NCBI GenBank assembly: GCA_000151295.1 | Contig: GG745328.1 | Coordinates: forward strand, 1,760,514-1,787,794 | Direction of reading: 5' to 3' | Origin: Allomyces macrogynus ATCC 38327 | Lineage: Eukaryota; Blastocladiomycota; Blastocladiomycetes; Blastocladiales; Blastocladiaceae | DNA: 27,281 bases | Part shown: positions 19,130 through 27,281 of the stretch, in pieces | How positions within the stretch are numbered: position 1 is the first letter of the stretch | Layout: every line of letters begins with the position of its first letter | Position numbers and translations under genes: made by a program | The notes under the pieces: model-generated | Database searches by the model: none | Told to the model about the DNA's origin: nothing | Seen by the model: the letters and a program-made list of their open reading frames with translations, nothing else

Positions 19130-21164
19130 ATGGCCCGACGCGTGACTCGAAACAACAGCGCGATGAGCGTGGACAACGAGGAATGGATGGAAAACGACCC
19201 CGGCGACTCGAGCGGCAGCGAGTTTCAAGCACCAGACGTGCCTGAAGAGGAGGAGAGCGGCAACGCCGTGGACGGTGTTGACGACCAAGAAGAATATTCC
19301 AATAGCAACTTGGACACTGAGCAAGACGATCCTCGGCGTATGTTGGCTTGGCGATGGCAACGCTTCTCTGCAGCAGGCTGACCACCGGCTCCTATCCACT
19401 CATTTAGCAAGCAAGAAATCAAGCCGCAGCGGCAGCAGCAGCAGCAGCCGCGGCAGCCAGGTCTATTGGTGCCCATACGACGGGTGCAGCAAAGAGTACC
19501 GCAAGCCGTGCCTGCTCGAGGACCACATTCGCACGCATACGGGAGAGGTGTGTGCGTCCTTACGCCTTGTTCTCTCCGCGACACGAGTCCTGATCGTGAT
19601 GCGGGCATTTGCTAGAAACCGTTCGTGTGCCCGGAATGCGGCAAGGCCTTCGCGCGCGACCGCAACTTGCGGCAACACGCCAAGTCGCACCAACCCGCCA
19701 ACGACCGGCCGTTCAAGTGCACGCATCCGGGCTGTGGCAATTCGTTCCGGCTCAAGCACGTCTGGAAGGACCACGAACGACGGCATAACGTGCCCAAGCC
19801 GTTTACGGTACGCTGGACCAGTCGACACTCGGAGAATTTGCACGAGCATGGTCATGTCGCTCACATCTAGACTCTCTCCCCCTCCTAGTGCACGGAGCTC
19901 GACTGCAACGAAGCGTTTGCCAAGCACACACAGCTGCGCAAGCACATGTCAGTGCACACGGGCAAGCTGCCGTACCCGTGCACGGTCGACGGGTGCGATA
20001 AGAGTTTTCCGACGCCGTCCAAGCTGCAAAAGCACATGGTCCGGCACGACAGTACGTCCTGATCGTTGATCTTTCCACTCTTCACCCAATTTGGCTCGAG
20101 TCCCTGACACATCCGATTCCATGTTGCCTCTAGATCCGAACCCGTACCTCTGCGGCAAGGATGGGTGCGGCCAAGCCTTTCCGACCTGGTCGGCGCTGCA
20201 GGCGCACTTGCGCGTCGCGCACCTCGACATTGCCGTCTTCACGTGCCAATTGTGCAAGAAGACCATGAAACACAAATTCAGTCTCGACCAACACATGAAG
20301 CAGCAGCATCCGGCCGACGGTGTGCTGCCGCCGTCGTTCCCGTGCCCGCACGACGGGTGCGCCAAGTCGTTTTCGAGCAAGAACAACATGACCAAGCACG
20401 TGCGTGTCGTGCACGACGGGATCAAGCCGTTCGAGTGCCCGGCGTGCGGCAAAACATTTGCGAACCGGTCGTTTCTCGAACGGCATGCCGCAGCCGTGCA
20501 TGTTGATGCGCACGCACACAAGGAGCACCGCAAACAGCAGAAGCGGCGCCGCGCCGAGTCGGGCGAGGACGCGGATAGCGACGACGTGGAAGGGGCCGAC
20601 CTGCTGCTCGAGATTACGGGTGCCGACTTGCGCCGCAAGCACGCGTGCCCGCATTGTCCGCGGCGGTTTGTGCGCGAGTACGATTTGAGTCGGCACGTCA
20701 TTGCAGTGCATGACCAGGCCGATTACGCGGGCGAGGACGAGAGTGCGCCGAGCTCGTCGGCGGCGTCGGCGTCGGTTTTAGTGGGTGGTAGCGGTGGCAA
20801 GAAGCGCACGGCGACCGATCAAGACGACATTTCGTTTGCGTCCGGGTGGATCGAACCTGCCGCAGCCGACCAGCGGCTGTCCGAGGTCAAGCGCGCCCGG
20901 CTCATGGCCGACGCGCGGGCGCAAAATGACAACTTGCCGGTGGGGCTCTCGGTCCTAGCACCCGAGAGCGTCGCAGGACCACCACATCGCGCGCAGCCCG
21001 TTCGCGAAGTGTTCTTGCAGGCGCCGCCCGTGGCCGTCACGGTTCTCCCACCGCCGCCGCCCGTCCCGCCCCCCATTTCCGGGCTCGTTTTTCCAAGTGC
21101 CGAGGATCTCATGCGCACGATGAACGTTGGTCGGCCGGAGGGTGCAGCACAACCGAAGGCCTGA
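19130..21164 (+). CDS. tfiiia: Transcription factor IIIA, ten C2H2 fingers
   Basis: TFIIIA binds the internal control region of 5S rRNA genes, nucleates RNA polymerase III initiation and binds 5S RNA. Five exons: 19130-19337, 19408-19547, 19616-19807, 19889-20051 and 20134-21164 (577 aa). The introns are 70, 68, 81 and 82 nt. After an acidic N-terminus (MENDPGDSSGSEF, VPEEEESG) come nine consecutive fingers, starting at YWCPYDGCSKEY (about residue 89) and ending at FECPACGKTFANRSF (about 335-357). A spacer of about 48 residues, basic then acidic (KQQKRRR, ESGEDADSDD), leads to a tenth finger ACPHCPRRFVREYDLSRH (about 405-427). Nine fingers plus a spaced tenth is the layout I know from fission yeast. 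Linkers of the TGE/KPF type join fingers 1-2. Exon breaks fall at or near finger boundaries. The C-terminal tail is disordered and Pro-rich. Confidence 0.92.
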
Positions 21165-21172
21165 TCCATCTG

Positions 21173-21173
<1 letters not shown>

Positions 21174-21214
<41 letters not shown>
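21174..21214 (+). repeat. 41-nt T homopolymer
   Basis: An uninterrupted run of 41 T begins ten bases after the TFIIIA stop codon. It would be poly(U) at the head of the TFIIIA 3' UTR, and poly(A) on the strand of the converging ZWILCH gene, whose stop lies 98 bp away. Its exact length is prone to sequencing and replication slippage. Confidence 0.95.
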
Positions 21215-21311
21215 CGATTTTGTACATAGTCGTGTTCGATTGGTGTTTAGGGTGTGTTTGGTGTGAACTGATTTTGTTTTTGGTGGACCCATGACAAAAC
21301 GACGCAATGAA

Positions 21312-23750
21312 CTACAGGCCATCCATTGACATTTCCCCACATCCCACTGCGATTTCATACCGCGGCACGAGCAAGCCGAGCTGTTGTGATGCATCGCCCT
21401 CGTCGTCCCCCACCGTCTCGAGATCCTCGCGCCGGTCCAAGACCGTGACCCACACGCGCTCAATAGCCGTCGACGACATGGCCGCCAAGTGCACGATCCA
21501 CTGGTGCGGCGGGAGCAGCTTGTCGAGAAACACTGCCGTCTCGGCCGAGTTTTGTGGGAGCGGGACAGCGACCTGCACGATCCGGTCGTCATTGTTGGCA
21601 TCAAAGGCCGGACCGGCCACAACCTTAAACACGTCGCGGAAAACGCGCGCGGGTACGTGCGCTGCATGCTCGTCAATAAACTCGCACACATCGAGCATGC
21701 GTAGCAGGCATTTCAGCGTGCGCACTTGGTTTTCGGTCTCGTCGGCAAAGTCGACAAGCACCGCCGCGTCGCCACCGCCACCACCACCGCCAAGACTGCT
21801 GCTCCCCGGTACGAGAAGTGCGCGCGGCGGCCCGCCGGCGTACCGCGCGAGATGGTATGTGAGGTCGCGCGCAATCTTATAAATGCCGACTTCAACGAGC
21901 CACTCGAGCGGGTCCTCGGTTAGCATGTCGAACCGCTCCGTGATTCTCTGGCGAATCTCGGCATAGTCGGTGCGGTGCGACTGCGTCGCGGCGAGTCGTA
22001 GACAATCGCGGCACAAATCTGCGATCATCGTCGGGTTGCTGCGGTCGAGCGTCGGCAGAAGCCGCCCTTGCTCAAGTTCGTCAGCGACACCCGTGAGCGC
22101 ATTCGCAAGATCGTCAGCCAAGACGGCACGCCGGCAAAAGCTCCACAGCTGCTCGGTGAAATCGAGGCCCGTCCGTGGGCGCAGCGCGCCGCGCGAGTCC
22201 TTGCGTCCGGCCCCCGCGTCGTGCGCAGGGTTAAGGCCGATCACGCCGCTGCTCGCATATGCGGCCTCATCATCCGTATCCGAATCGAGTTCTGCGGCAT
22301 CGCGCTGGGCAGCGGCCGCCGAGTCTTGGACAGCAGCGAGTAAGTCGGGGAGCCAGTCCGAGAGCGGTTTCCAGTGCCGGCGCCGTCGCTTGGCGACCGG
22401 CGACCCCTCGTTCTGATCCGACGCGCCAAGCTGCTTCTTGCGCCCGGCAAGGTCCCGGCCCAGGTCCTCCCACGTCAACGAGCCGTTCTTGATCTCGCAC
22501 CACTGCTCGATGCGAGCAATCTCGCGACGAATGCGGCGCGTCGACGTGATCGCGCGCGCGCCGTGGCCGTTGAGCGCGAGGTGCACGACGGCACGCGGCT
22601 GCACATCGGCGGGTGCAATCAGAGCCGCACGTCGTGCCACATCCCCTTGGTTTCGTGCGAGAAACGCCCGGACCTGGTCCTTGCTATCGAGGTTCCAGCA
22701 CGAGTGCACTTCCAAGTGCGCGGTCATGGTCTCATTGTTGGCCCGCCGCCCTCCGAGCAAAAAATCGGCCGTGGCGAGTCGGTACCGCGCAAGGACCGTG
22801 GTTTCATTGATGTCCCCGCGGCGTGCCCAGAGGCGGAACTCACCAGGCCCTGCTACCTGCTCGGATTGTATGAGCGTGGTGTCGAGCGCTTCCATGGCCG
22901 AGACAGTGAGCGGGAGCACACGGCCCGAGTGCACCGAGACGTTGCCCGTGTCCATGGCGCTGGTCCATTGCGACGGCAAGACCACGCCCTCGTAGTCGAC
23001 ACGCGCCGTCGACGTGTAGCTGCTGCGGTCGGTCCACGCCGGCCGCGACAGGTCCAAGTCCATGCCGTCGTCCTTTTTCGCTTTGTCGGTGCGCCCACGA
23101 TTGTCAGGCTCGCGCGCAACGTAAATGCCGTGACGCGTCGGCGGAGACGGGACAGAGCACATGGCCAAAATGAAGGTGTTGATCACGTAGTTTGCGTGTC
23201 GGTCAGAGAGCGGCAAGAGGCGGATAGTGCTGCGGATAGATTCTGCGCCGTTGGTGGCTGCAGCGGCGTCTGCGTGCAATCCGGGACCAGACTCACCGGC
23301 TTCGGCGTCGGACATGATCACATCTTCCTGGTCCATTTCGTCTTGCGCCGACAATGGGCCTTGCGCGGTCAGGGCTGCTGGTCCAAACCGGCCAAGTGAC
23401 GACAGGGACAAAACGTTGGGCACAGCGTGGGTCCAAAAGTCTCGCTCAAGTTGGATTTCGACGGCGGAACTCGACAACGAGTTCCCTACACATTGGTCGA
23501 GCGCGCCAATCAGCAGATGCGGTTTGTGGACCATGCTTGCAAGGGGCGAGCGCGCTGGATCACCCATGACTGCGACCACGAGTGGCGGCTCTGGATCTGG
23601 GTCGCAGGCATTCGTGCAGAAAAATAATCGCGGCTCGGTTCGTTGCGATGGTGCGGTTGGCCACAGGGTCAGGGCGTCGAGTGCTTGTGAAATGGCAGGC
23701 ACCAGCTCGAGCACTTGGCCCGGCGCGAGCGCGAGCGGAATGGCGGCCAT
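21312..23750 (-). CDS. zwilch: ZWILCH-like kinetochore protein (RZZ complex)
   Basis: Intronless, 812 aa. The best family call is ZWILCH, the subunit that with ROD and ZW10 forms the RZZ complex, the core of the outer-kinetochore corona that recruits dynein and Mad1-Mad2. The clearest match is the C-terminal half: RTGLDFTEQLWSFCRRAV (residues ~526-543) followed by a helical block (ANALTGVADELEQGRLLPTL), then LEWLVEVGIYKIARDLTYHL and ENQVRTLKCLLRMLDVCEFI. This matches the ZWILCH pattern of L-D-F-x-E-Q-L-W, an ILxSLxxGxIxPxL-type helix, and MLLEIGLDKLKKDY-type helix. The middle (SSYTSTARVDYEGVVLP) resembles the beta-domain SYxS segment. It is longer than the human protein (591 aa), with acidic and Arg-rich disordered inserts. 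The N-terminal ~200 residues are not recognised. The call is from remembered family pattern. Confidence 0.8.
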   Translation of the reverse strand: MAAIPLALAPGQVLELVPAISQALDALTLWPTAPSQRTEPRLFFCTNACDPDPEPPLVVAVMGDPARSPLASMVHKPHLLIGALDQCVGNSLSSSAVEIQLERDFWTHAVPNVLSLSSLGRFGPAALTAQGPLSAQDEMDQEDVIMSDAEAGESGPGLHADAAAATNGAESIRSTIRLLPLSDRHANYVINTFILAMCSVPSPPTRHGIYVAREPDNRGRTDKAKKDDGMDLDLSRPAWTDRSSYTSTARVDYEGVVLPSQWTSAMDTGNVSVHSGRVLPLTVSAMEALDTTLIQSEQVAGPGEFRLWARRGDINETTVLARYRLATADFLLGGRRANNETMTAHLEVHSCWNLDSKDQVRAFLARNQGDVARRAALIAPADVQPRAVVHLALNGHGARAITSTRRIRREIARIEQWCEIKNGSLTWEDLGRDLAGRKKQLGASDQNEGSPVAKRRRRHWKPLSDWLPDLLAAVQDSAAAAQRDAAELDSDTDDEAAYASSGVIGLNPAHDAGAGRKDSRGALRPRTGLDFTEQLWSFCRRAVLADDLANALTGVADELEQGRLLPTLDRSNPTMIADLCRDCLRLAATQSHRTDYAEIRQRITERFDMLTEDPLEWLVEVGIYKIARDLTYHLARYAGGPPRALLVPGSSSLGGGGGGGDAAVLVDFADETENQVRTLKCLLRMLDVCEFIDEHAAHVPARVFRDVFKVVAGPAFDANNDDRIVQVAVPLPQNSAETAVFLDKLLPPHQWIVHLAAMSSTAIERVWVTVLDRREDLETVGDDEGDASQQLGLLVPRYEIAVGCGEMSMDGL

Positions 23751-24234
23751 GAGTACAGTCTCGATATGAGGTCAGGACAATGTTGCGACTTATTGCTGCA
23801 AGTTGGATGGACTTGTTGCCGGTGTGGACAGGGAAATTGGAGTGCAGCGTCACTGGCGGCAGCTGTTGCTGATCACAACACGCGTTCGGACTGCCGCCAC
23901 GTCAAATCCACGCTTAACCAAATCACTCAACCGGCCTTCAGCAATTTGCCATCTTTGCGTGTTCGTGCTCGCCTTTCTGCCAGCTCGCACCGCCAACCGA
24001 TGCGCGCCAAGTCGTGAGCATGGATGCAACTTGCTGCACGGACACCAAGCTCGCACACCTGCCATGAGCGAGCCCCATCAACTTGCTTGCACGGCGAGGT
24101 TCTGGCTTCCTGTCTTGCGTCGCCGCCATCCATCCACTCTCAGGCCTGCCGTCATCCCGCCTCCCAAGGGCGAACTCGGGCCAGTTGCTCTGCGCCGCCC
24201 TCTGCCATGACGACGAGCTCCTCGGAAGAAGTGA

Positions 24235-24411
24235 CGAGTCCTTCACCGGAAATGGTGCCATTTGGTCACATTGCTCGCCGATGCGTACAATGACGAGCTC
24301 ATCAAGAACAATTGCGTGCTCTGGCCCCATGGTGATGACTGGCTCAAGAGTCTCGCATCAAACAGTAAATACGCCTCGTTACGTTTGCTCAAGGTCGGCA
24401 CGCCCGGCTGA
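24235..24411 (+). other. Doubtful 58-codon open frame without a start
   Basis: This frame follows a TGA at 24232 and ends with TGA at 24409. It reads LVTLLADAYNDELIKNN, then CVLWPHGDDWLKSLA, then KYASLRLLKVGTPG, which has the hydrophobic periodicity of a folded domain. It has no ATG and no clear acceptor, so it could be a last exon or a decayed fragment, or chance. I do not recognise a family. Confidence 0.2.
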
Positions 24412-24671
24412 ACGACAAGTTCCACGCGTCCAAGCCAATTGACCTAAGCACCTGATTGATCCCAGTCAGCCGGGTCCTTTTTCACTTGTTCACCACACTG
24501 TCCACCATGGGTCCTTGCGGTTCTTGCCGACCAGTCGCTGCTCGCCCACGCGCAAGGCTCTCATGGTGACGGGAGACAGGTCTGAGAGGCGTTGCCACGG
24601 TCCCGGGGTGGGGCGACATGAAATAGCCGGACAGGACGTGGAACGGCGGCAGGCGCGCCTGATCTGCCAGA

Positions 24672-24679
24672 ATATATAC
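24672..24679 (+). promoter_or_regulatory. TATA box of the aspartokinase gene
   Basis: ATATATAC lies 179 bp upstream of the aspartokinase ATG and is followed by a C/T-rich tract (CTCCTCTCCTCTCCC, TTCTCTCTCTCTCCC) of the kind common in fungal leaders. I did not find a clear TGACTC (Gcn4-type) element nearby. Confidence 0.55.
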
Positions 24680-24857
24680 GACTCCTCTCCTCTCCCACCC
24701 ATCAGCGGTCGCGTTGTTCTCTCTCTCTCCCGGTGACTTGCGAGCAACGTTGCACCTCGATCCACAGCAACGACGACGACATTTGTCCTCGCCCAACCAC
24801 ACGACCGCCGACCGACCAACCGTGCTCGACCCGCTGCTCCACTCAACACGTCAAGCG

Positions 24858-26815
24858 ATGGCGACAATGAACGATTCGGCCGTCGACATGACGTCGCTTA
24901 TGGCGTCGTTCTCGCTCGATGGCAGCAGCGCTCCATGGCGCGTGCTCAAGTTTGGCGGCACGTCCGTTGGCACGGCGCCGCGCCTGCGTGCTGTCGCCGA
25001 CATCATCTGGTCGGTAATCCCGCACGCCGCCCGTTTGGCCTGTTTCTTGTGCGATTGTTTGCTGATCGCGCTCTATTGCCCACCTTCCCAGGTCGGCCTC
25101 GCACCGCTGCCGCCCCGCCGTCGTGTGCTCGGCCATGTCAGGCTCGAGCAAATCCGAAGGGTCCACGTCACTGCTCCTCCGCGCGATTGTCGCAGCCCAG
25201 TCGGGCCTGCCCGACAAGGCACTCGCCGTGCACGACCTGCTCCACCGGTTCGAGGAGTACCACGTTGCGATTGCGCGGGATGCGCTCGAGTCGGACTCGG
25301 CGCGGTTGGACGAGGCACTTGGCGCCGTCCGTGCCGAGTGTCATCGTCTCTCGCTCCTCTTTCAGGCCGCGCAGGTATTTACGCAGATGCATCCCGACTT
25401 CTTCTAATCTGGTATGACCACTTGTAAATCTGACCCTTAATGCGTGATATCGACGTTGTAGACCATTGATGAATTCTCGCTGCAAACGCGCGACGCAATT
25501 GTGAGCGCGGGCGAGCGGTTGTCGTGTCAGCTCGTCGCGCTGGTCCTGCAACATAGGGTGCGCTCTCCTTGCTTACCCTTGCTCTGCTCCTGGTTGGAGC
25601 TAACCGTGCACATTTCGCGTCATTCAGGGTCTCGATGCCGTTTACGTGCCCGTCGACCGCATTCTCAAGGACCTCGATTGTGGCGCCATCGCTCCCGATC
25701 CGGCCGACGCTGATTTCCTCAACGCCGTGGCCGTGCAGCTCGCCAAAGCCGTCGAGTCGACGCCGCACCGGATCCCCGTCATCACGGGCTTTTTCGGCCC
25801 CGTGCCGGGTTCCCTGCTCCAGACGGTCGGCCGCGGGTACACGGACTTGGCCGCGGGTCTCGTGGCCGTCGGGCTCGCTGCAGACGAGCTGCAGATTTGG
25901 AAGGAGGTGGACGGTATCTACACGGCCGATCCGCGGGTGGTTCCAACGGCGCACGTGCTCGCGCAGCTCACGCCCGACGAGGCCGCGGAACTGACGTATT
26001 ACGGCAGCGAGGTCGTGCACCCGCAGACCATGACTCCCGTGGTCGTGCGTGCCAAAATCCCGATCCGGATCAAGAACGTGCTGCGGCCGTTTGCCGCTGG
26101 CACGATCATTGTGCCCGACAAGGACGAGGATGACAAGGAGCAGGACGTTGACGAGGACGAGTGGAGCGACGACGGGTACGCGAGCGGCAACTCGAGCCCG
26201 CGCGTCTCGGCGGCCCTGGCGCCACTCGAGGTCCCTAGCCGCGCGGCATTCGCGAAACCGCCGCGATGTCCGACGGCTGTTACCGTCAAGGATAATATCA
26301 CGGTCATCAATGTGCGTTCGAACCGCAAGTGCCGGTCGCACGGGTTCCTGTCGCGCGTGCTCGCGCTTGTCGACAAGTATGATATGGCCGTTGACCTGAT
26401 CACCACGTCCGAGGTGCACGTCTCGCTCGCGGTCCCCGTCGACCCGTCCCACCCCACGGTGACCGTTGGTGCGCACCGGGTTCCGAAACCGCTGGCGCGG
26501 TTCGTTGGCGGGCTCGTCCACCTGGGCACGGTCCAGGTCCAGCCGCAGCAGGCGATCCTGTCGCTCGTCGGGCGCGAGATGCGGAATACGGTGGGCGTTT
26601 CGGCCAAATTGTTTGGCGTATTGGCCATGCATGGGATCAACGTCGAAATGATCTCACAGGGAGCGTCGGAAATCACGCTCTCGTGCGTGGTCGCGCAGCA
26701 CTTGAGCCGCACCGCGCTCGTCGCCGTGCACGACCGGCTCGTCAAGGGGCTCGTGGTCCCAGATCGTCCGGGTGCGAACGACCCGTGGCTGCACGTTGCC
26801 CACGTTTTTTTCTGA
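24858..26815 (+). CDS. hom3: Aspartate kinase (Hom3 type), first step of Thr/Met synthesis
   Basis: Phosphorylates L-aspartate to 4-phospho-aspartate at the entry to threonine, methionine and isoleucine synthesis. Four exons: 24858-25009, 25092-25374, 25462-25557 and 25628-26815 (572 aa). The introns are 82, 87 and 70 nt. The kinase domain begins with KFGGTSVG (residues 31-38) and contains VVCSAMSGSSKSEGSTSLLL, SAGERLSCQL, VITGFFGPVPG, GRGYTDLAAGLVAVGL and the VDGIYTADPRVVPTA motif, all expected substrate and ATP contacts. Two ACT domains follow: ITVINVRSNRKCRSHGFLSR (from ~396) and LSLVGREMRNTVGVSAKLF (from ~486), the site of threonine feedback in fungi. Between kinase and ACT lies an unusual insert of ~50 residues, strongly acidic then Ser/Pro-rich (residues ~341-394). 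It is a monofunctional enzyme, with no homoserine dehydrogenase part. The start was chosen as the first ATG before the conserved domain; two more in-frame ATGs follow closely. Confidence 0.96.
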
Positions 26816-27123
26816 TTCGCGCCGGCTGCGCGATCATGGGACGGGAACGTGCCTGATGCTTGCGGCAGAGCCGCAGAGTGCAAATTTTTCCGTTGGATCT
26901 TTGTACATAGTGTGATTTCTTTTTTTGAGCTTCAAAGAATTGGATACCAACGCCGGCAAGCGGGCATGCCGTGTCGTACCCCGCTTGCGATGGGAATATT
27001 AAATATACGGACACTCGTCATTGTGGACTTTCTTTTGGTTGATGCATTTGTTCGTTGGAGGGTGATGCGTGTGCCTCCCTGAGCAAACTCTCATCTTTAT
27101 CGTGTTCCATCAGCACCACCATC
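26816..27123 (+). promoter_or_regulatory. 3' UTR of aspartokinase and likely promoter of the next gene
   Basis: The left part is AT-rich downstream sequence. At 26998-27008 ATTAAATATAC is a TATA-like element about 120 bp before the ATG at 27124, which suggests a new plus-strand transcription unit starting near the right edge. No ORF in the stretch itself is convincing. Confidence 0.4.
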
Positions 27124-27246
27124 ATGTTGTCCGACTCGCGAACCAAGTTGCTGCATTCTCTGTCCCAACTCGGCGCGCATGCCAACTCTCCACCCCACGC
27201 GCGAGCCCGTAGCCGGTTTGCTCAGCCGGTTGCCCGTGCTTCTTGA
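27124..27246 (+). CDS. Possible first exon of a gene leaving the window (partial)
   Basis: The ATG at 27124 (context CACCATCATG) opens MLSDSRTKLLHSLSQLGAHA and runs to TGA at 27244. A possible GTAGCC donor at about 27211 would make this an initial exon continuing beyond the window. The upstream TATA-like element supports transcription in this direction. The reading frame has no recognisable domain, so the gene's existence is inferred mainly from position. Confidence 0.3.
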   Translation: MLSDSRTKLLHSLSQLGAHANSPPHARARSRFAQPVARAS

Positions 27247-27281
27247 CGATTGTGCCAAGTTCTGTAACTGCTCGCATAACT

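Larger units (their letters stand above)
23751..24857. other. Divergent intergenic region with a doubtful small ORF
   Basis: 1.1 kb lies between the ZWILCH start (-) and the aspartokinase start (+). It holds both promoters, including a TATA element near 24672 and a C/T-rich leader. Around 24064-24411 several short frames look partly protein-like: MSEPHQLACTA from 24064 ending near a GTTCTG donor with a strong CTCTCAG acceptor at 24143, MTTSSSEEVTSPSPEM from 24207, and an ATG-less frame 24235-24411. They cannot be joined into one convincing gene by standard splicing. The GC3 of these frames is clearly lower than in the confirmed genes. Confidence 0.4.

Noticed and set aside
1..27281. Mobile element, CRISPR array, rRNA, tRNA or biosynthetic cluster
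   Set aside because: No inverted or direct terminal repeats, transposase or polymerase motifs, spaced repeats or RNA gene signatures were found. The genes are housekeeping and functionally unrelated.

Overview
The window is nuclear DNA from a GC-rich, intron-bearing fungus. Twelve protein genes can be assembled, with about 27 short introns of 47 to 183 nt. Most introns start GTRNGT, carry a CTGAC/CTAAC-like branch site and end in YAG. An Sfp1-type split zinc-finger protein, an AIM19-like protein, a monofunctional Hom3-type aspartokinase and a fission-yeast-like ten-finger TFIIIA all point to Fungi. A ZWILCH gene and a BRF2-like gene make Dikarya unlikely, so I infer an early-diverging zoosporic lineage (Blastocladiomycota or Chytridiomycota). 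The exact taxon cannot be read from the sequence.

Layout: a possible 3' tail of an upstream gene (2-58); a peroxisomal AidB-type acyl-CoA dehydrogenase (+, 335-2198); an Sfp1-like zinc-finger regulator (-, 4700-2957); a BRF2-like TFIIB-family Pol III factor (+, 5721-7271); coronin (+, 7741-9369); a membrane-anchored lysine/glutamine-rich protein (-, 10788-9490); an AIM19-like mitochondrial membrane protein (+, 11034-11672); exocyst Sec6 (-, 14219-11766); an Eaf3/MRG15 chromodomain protein in eight exons (-, 16182-14499); a Ser/Thr-rich single-pass membrane protein (+, 16896-18776); TFIIIA (+, 19130-21164); ZWILCH (-, 23750-21312); aspartokinase (+, 24858-26815); and a possible first exon at the right edge (27124 onward).

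This is ordinary eukaryotic gene packing. Convergent pairs are separated by as little as 93-147 bp and each gene has its own promoter. No operon, mobile element, CRISPR array, tRNA or rRNA was found. Functional links are thematic only: TFIIIA and the BRF-like protein both serve RNA polymerase III, and the Sfp1-like factor belongs to a family controlling ribosome biogenesis.

The points most worth checking are ZWILCH and the BRF2-like protein in a fungus, the peroxisomal signal on the acyl-CoA dehydrogenase, the ten-finger TFIIIA with an interfinger spacer, a 41-nt T tract directly after its stop codon, and the unresolved 5' end of the membrane protein gene. All exon boundaries were inferred by eye from splice motifs and family conservation, without transcript data.
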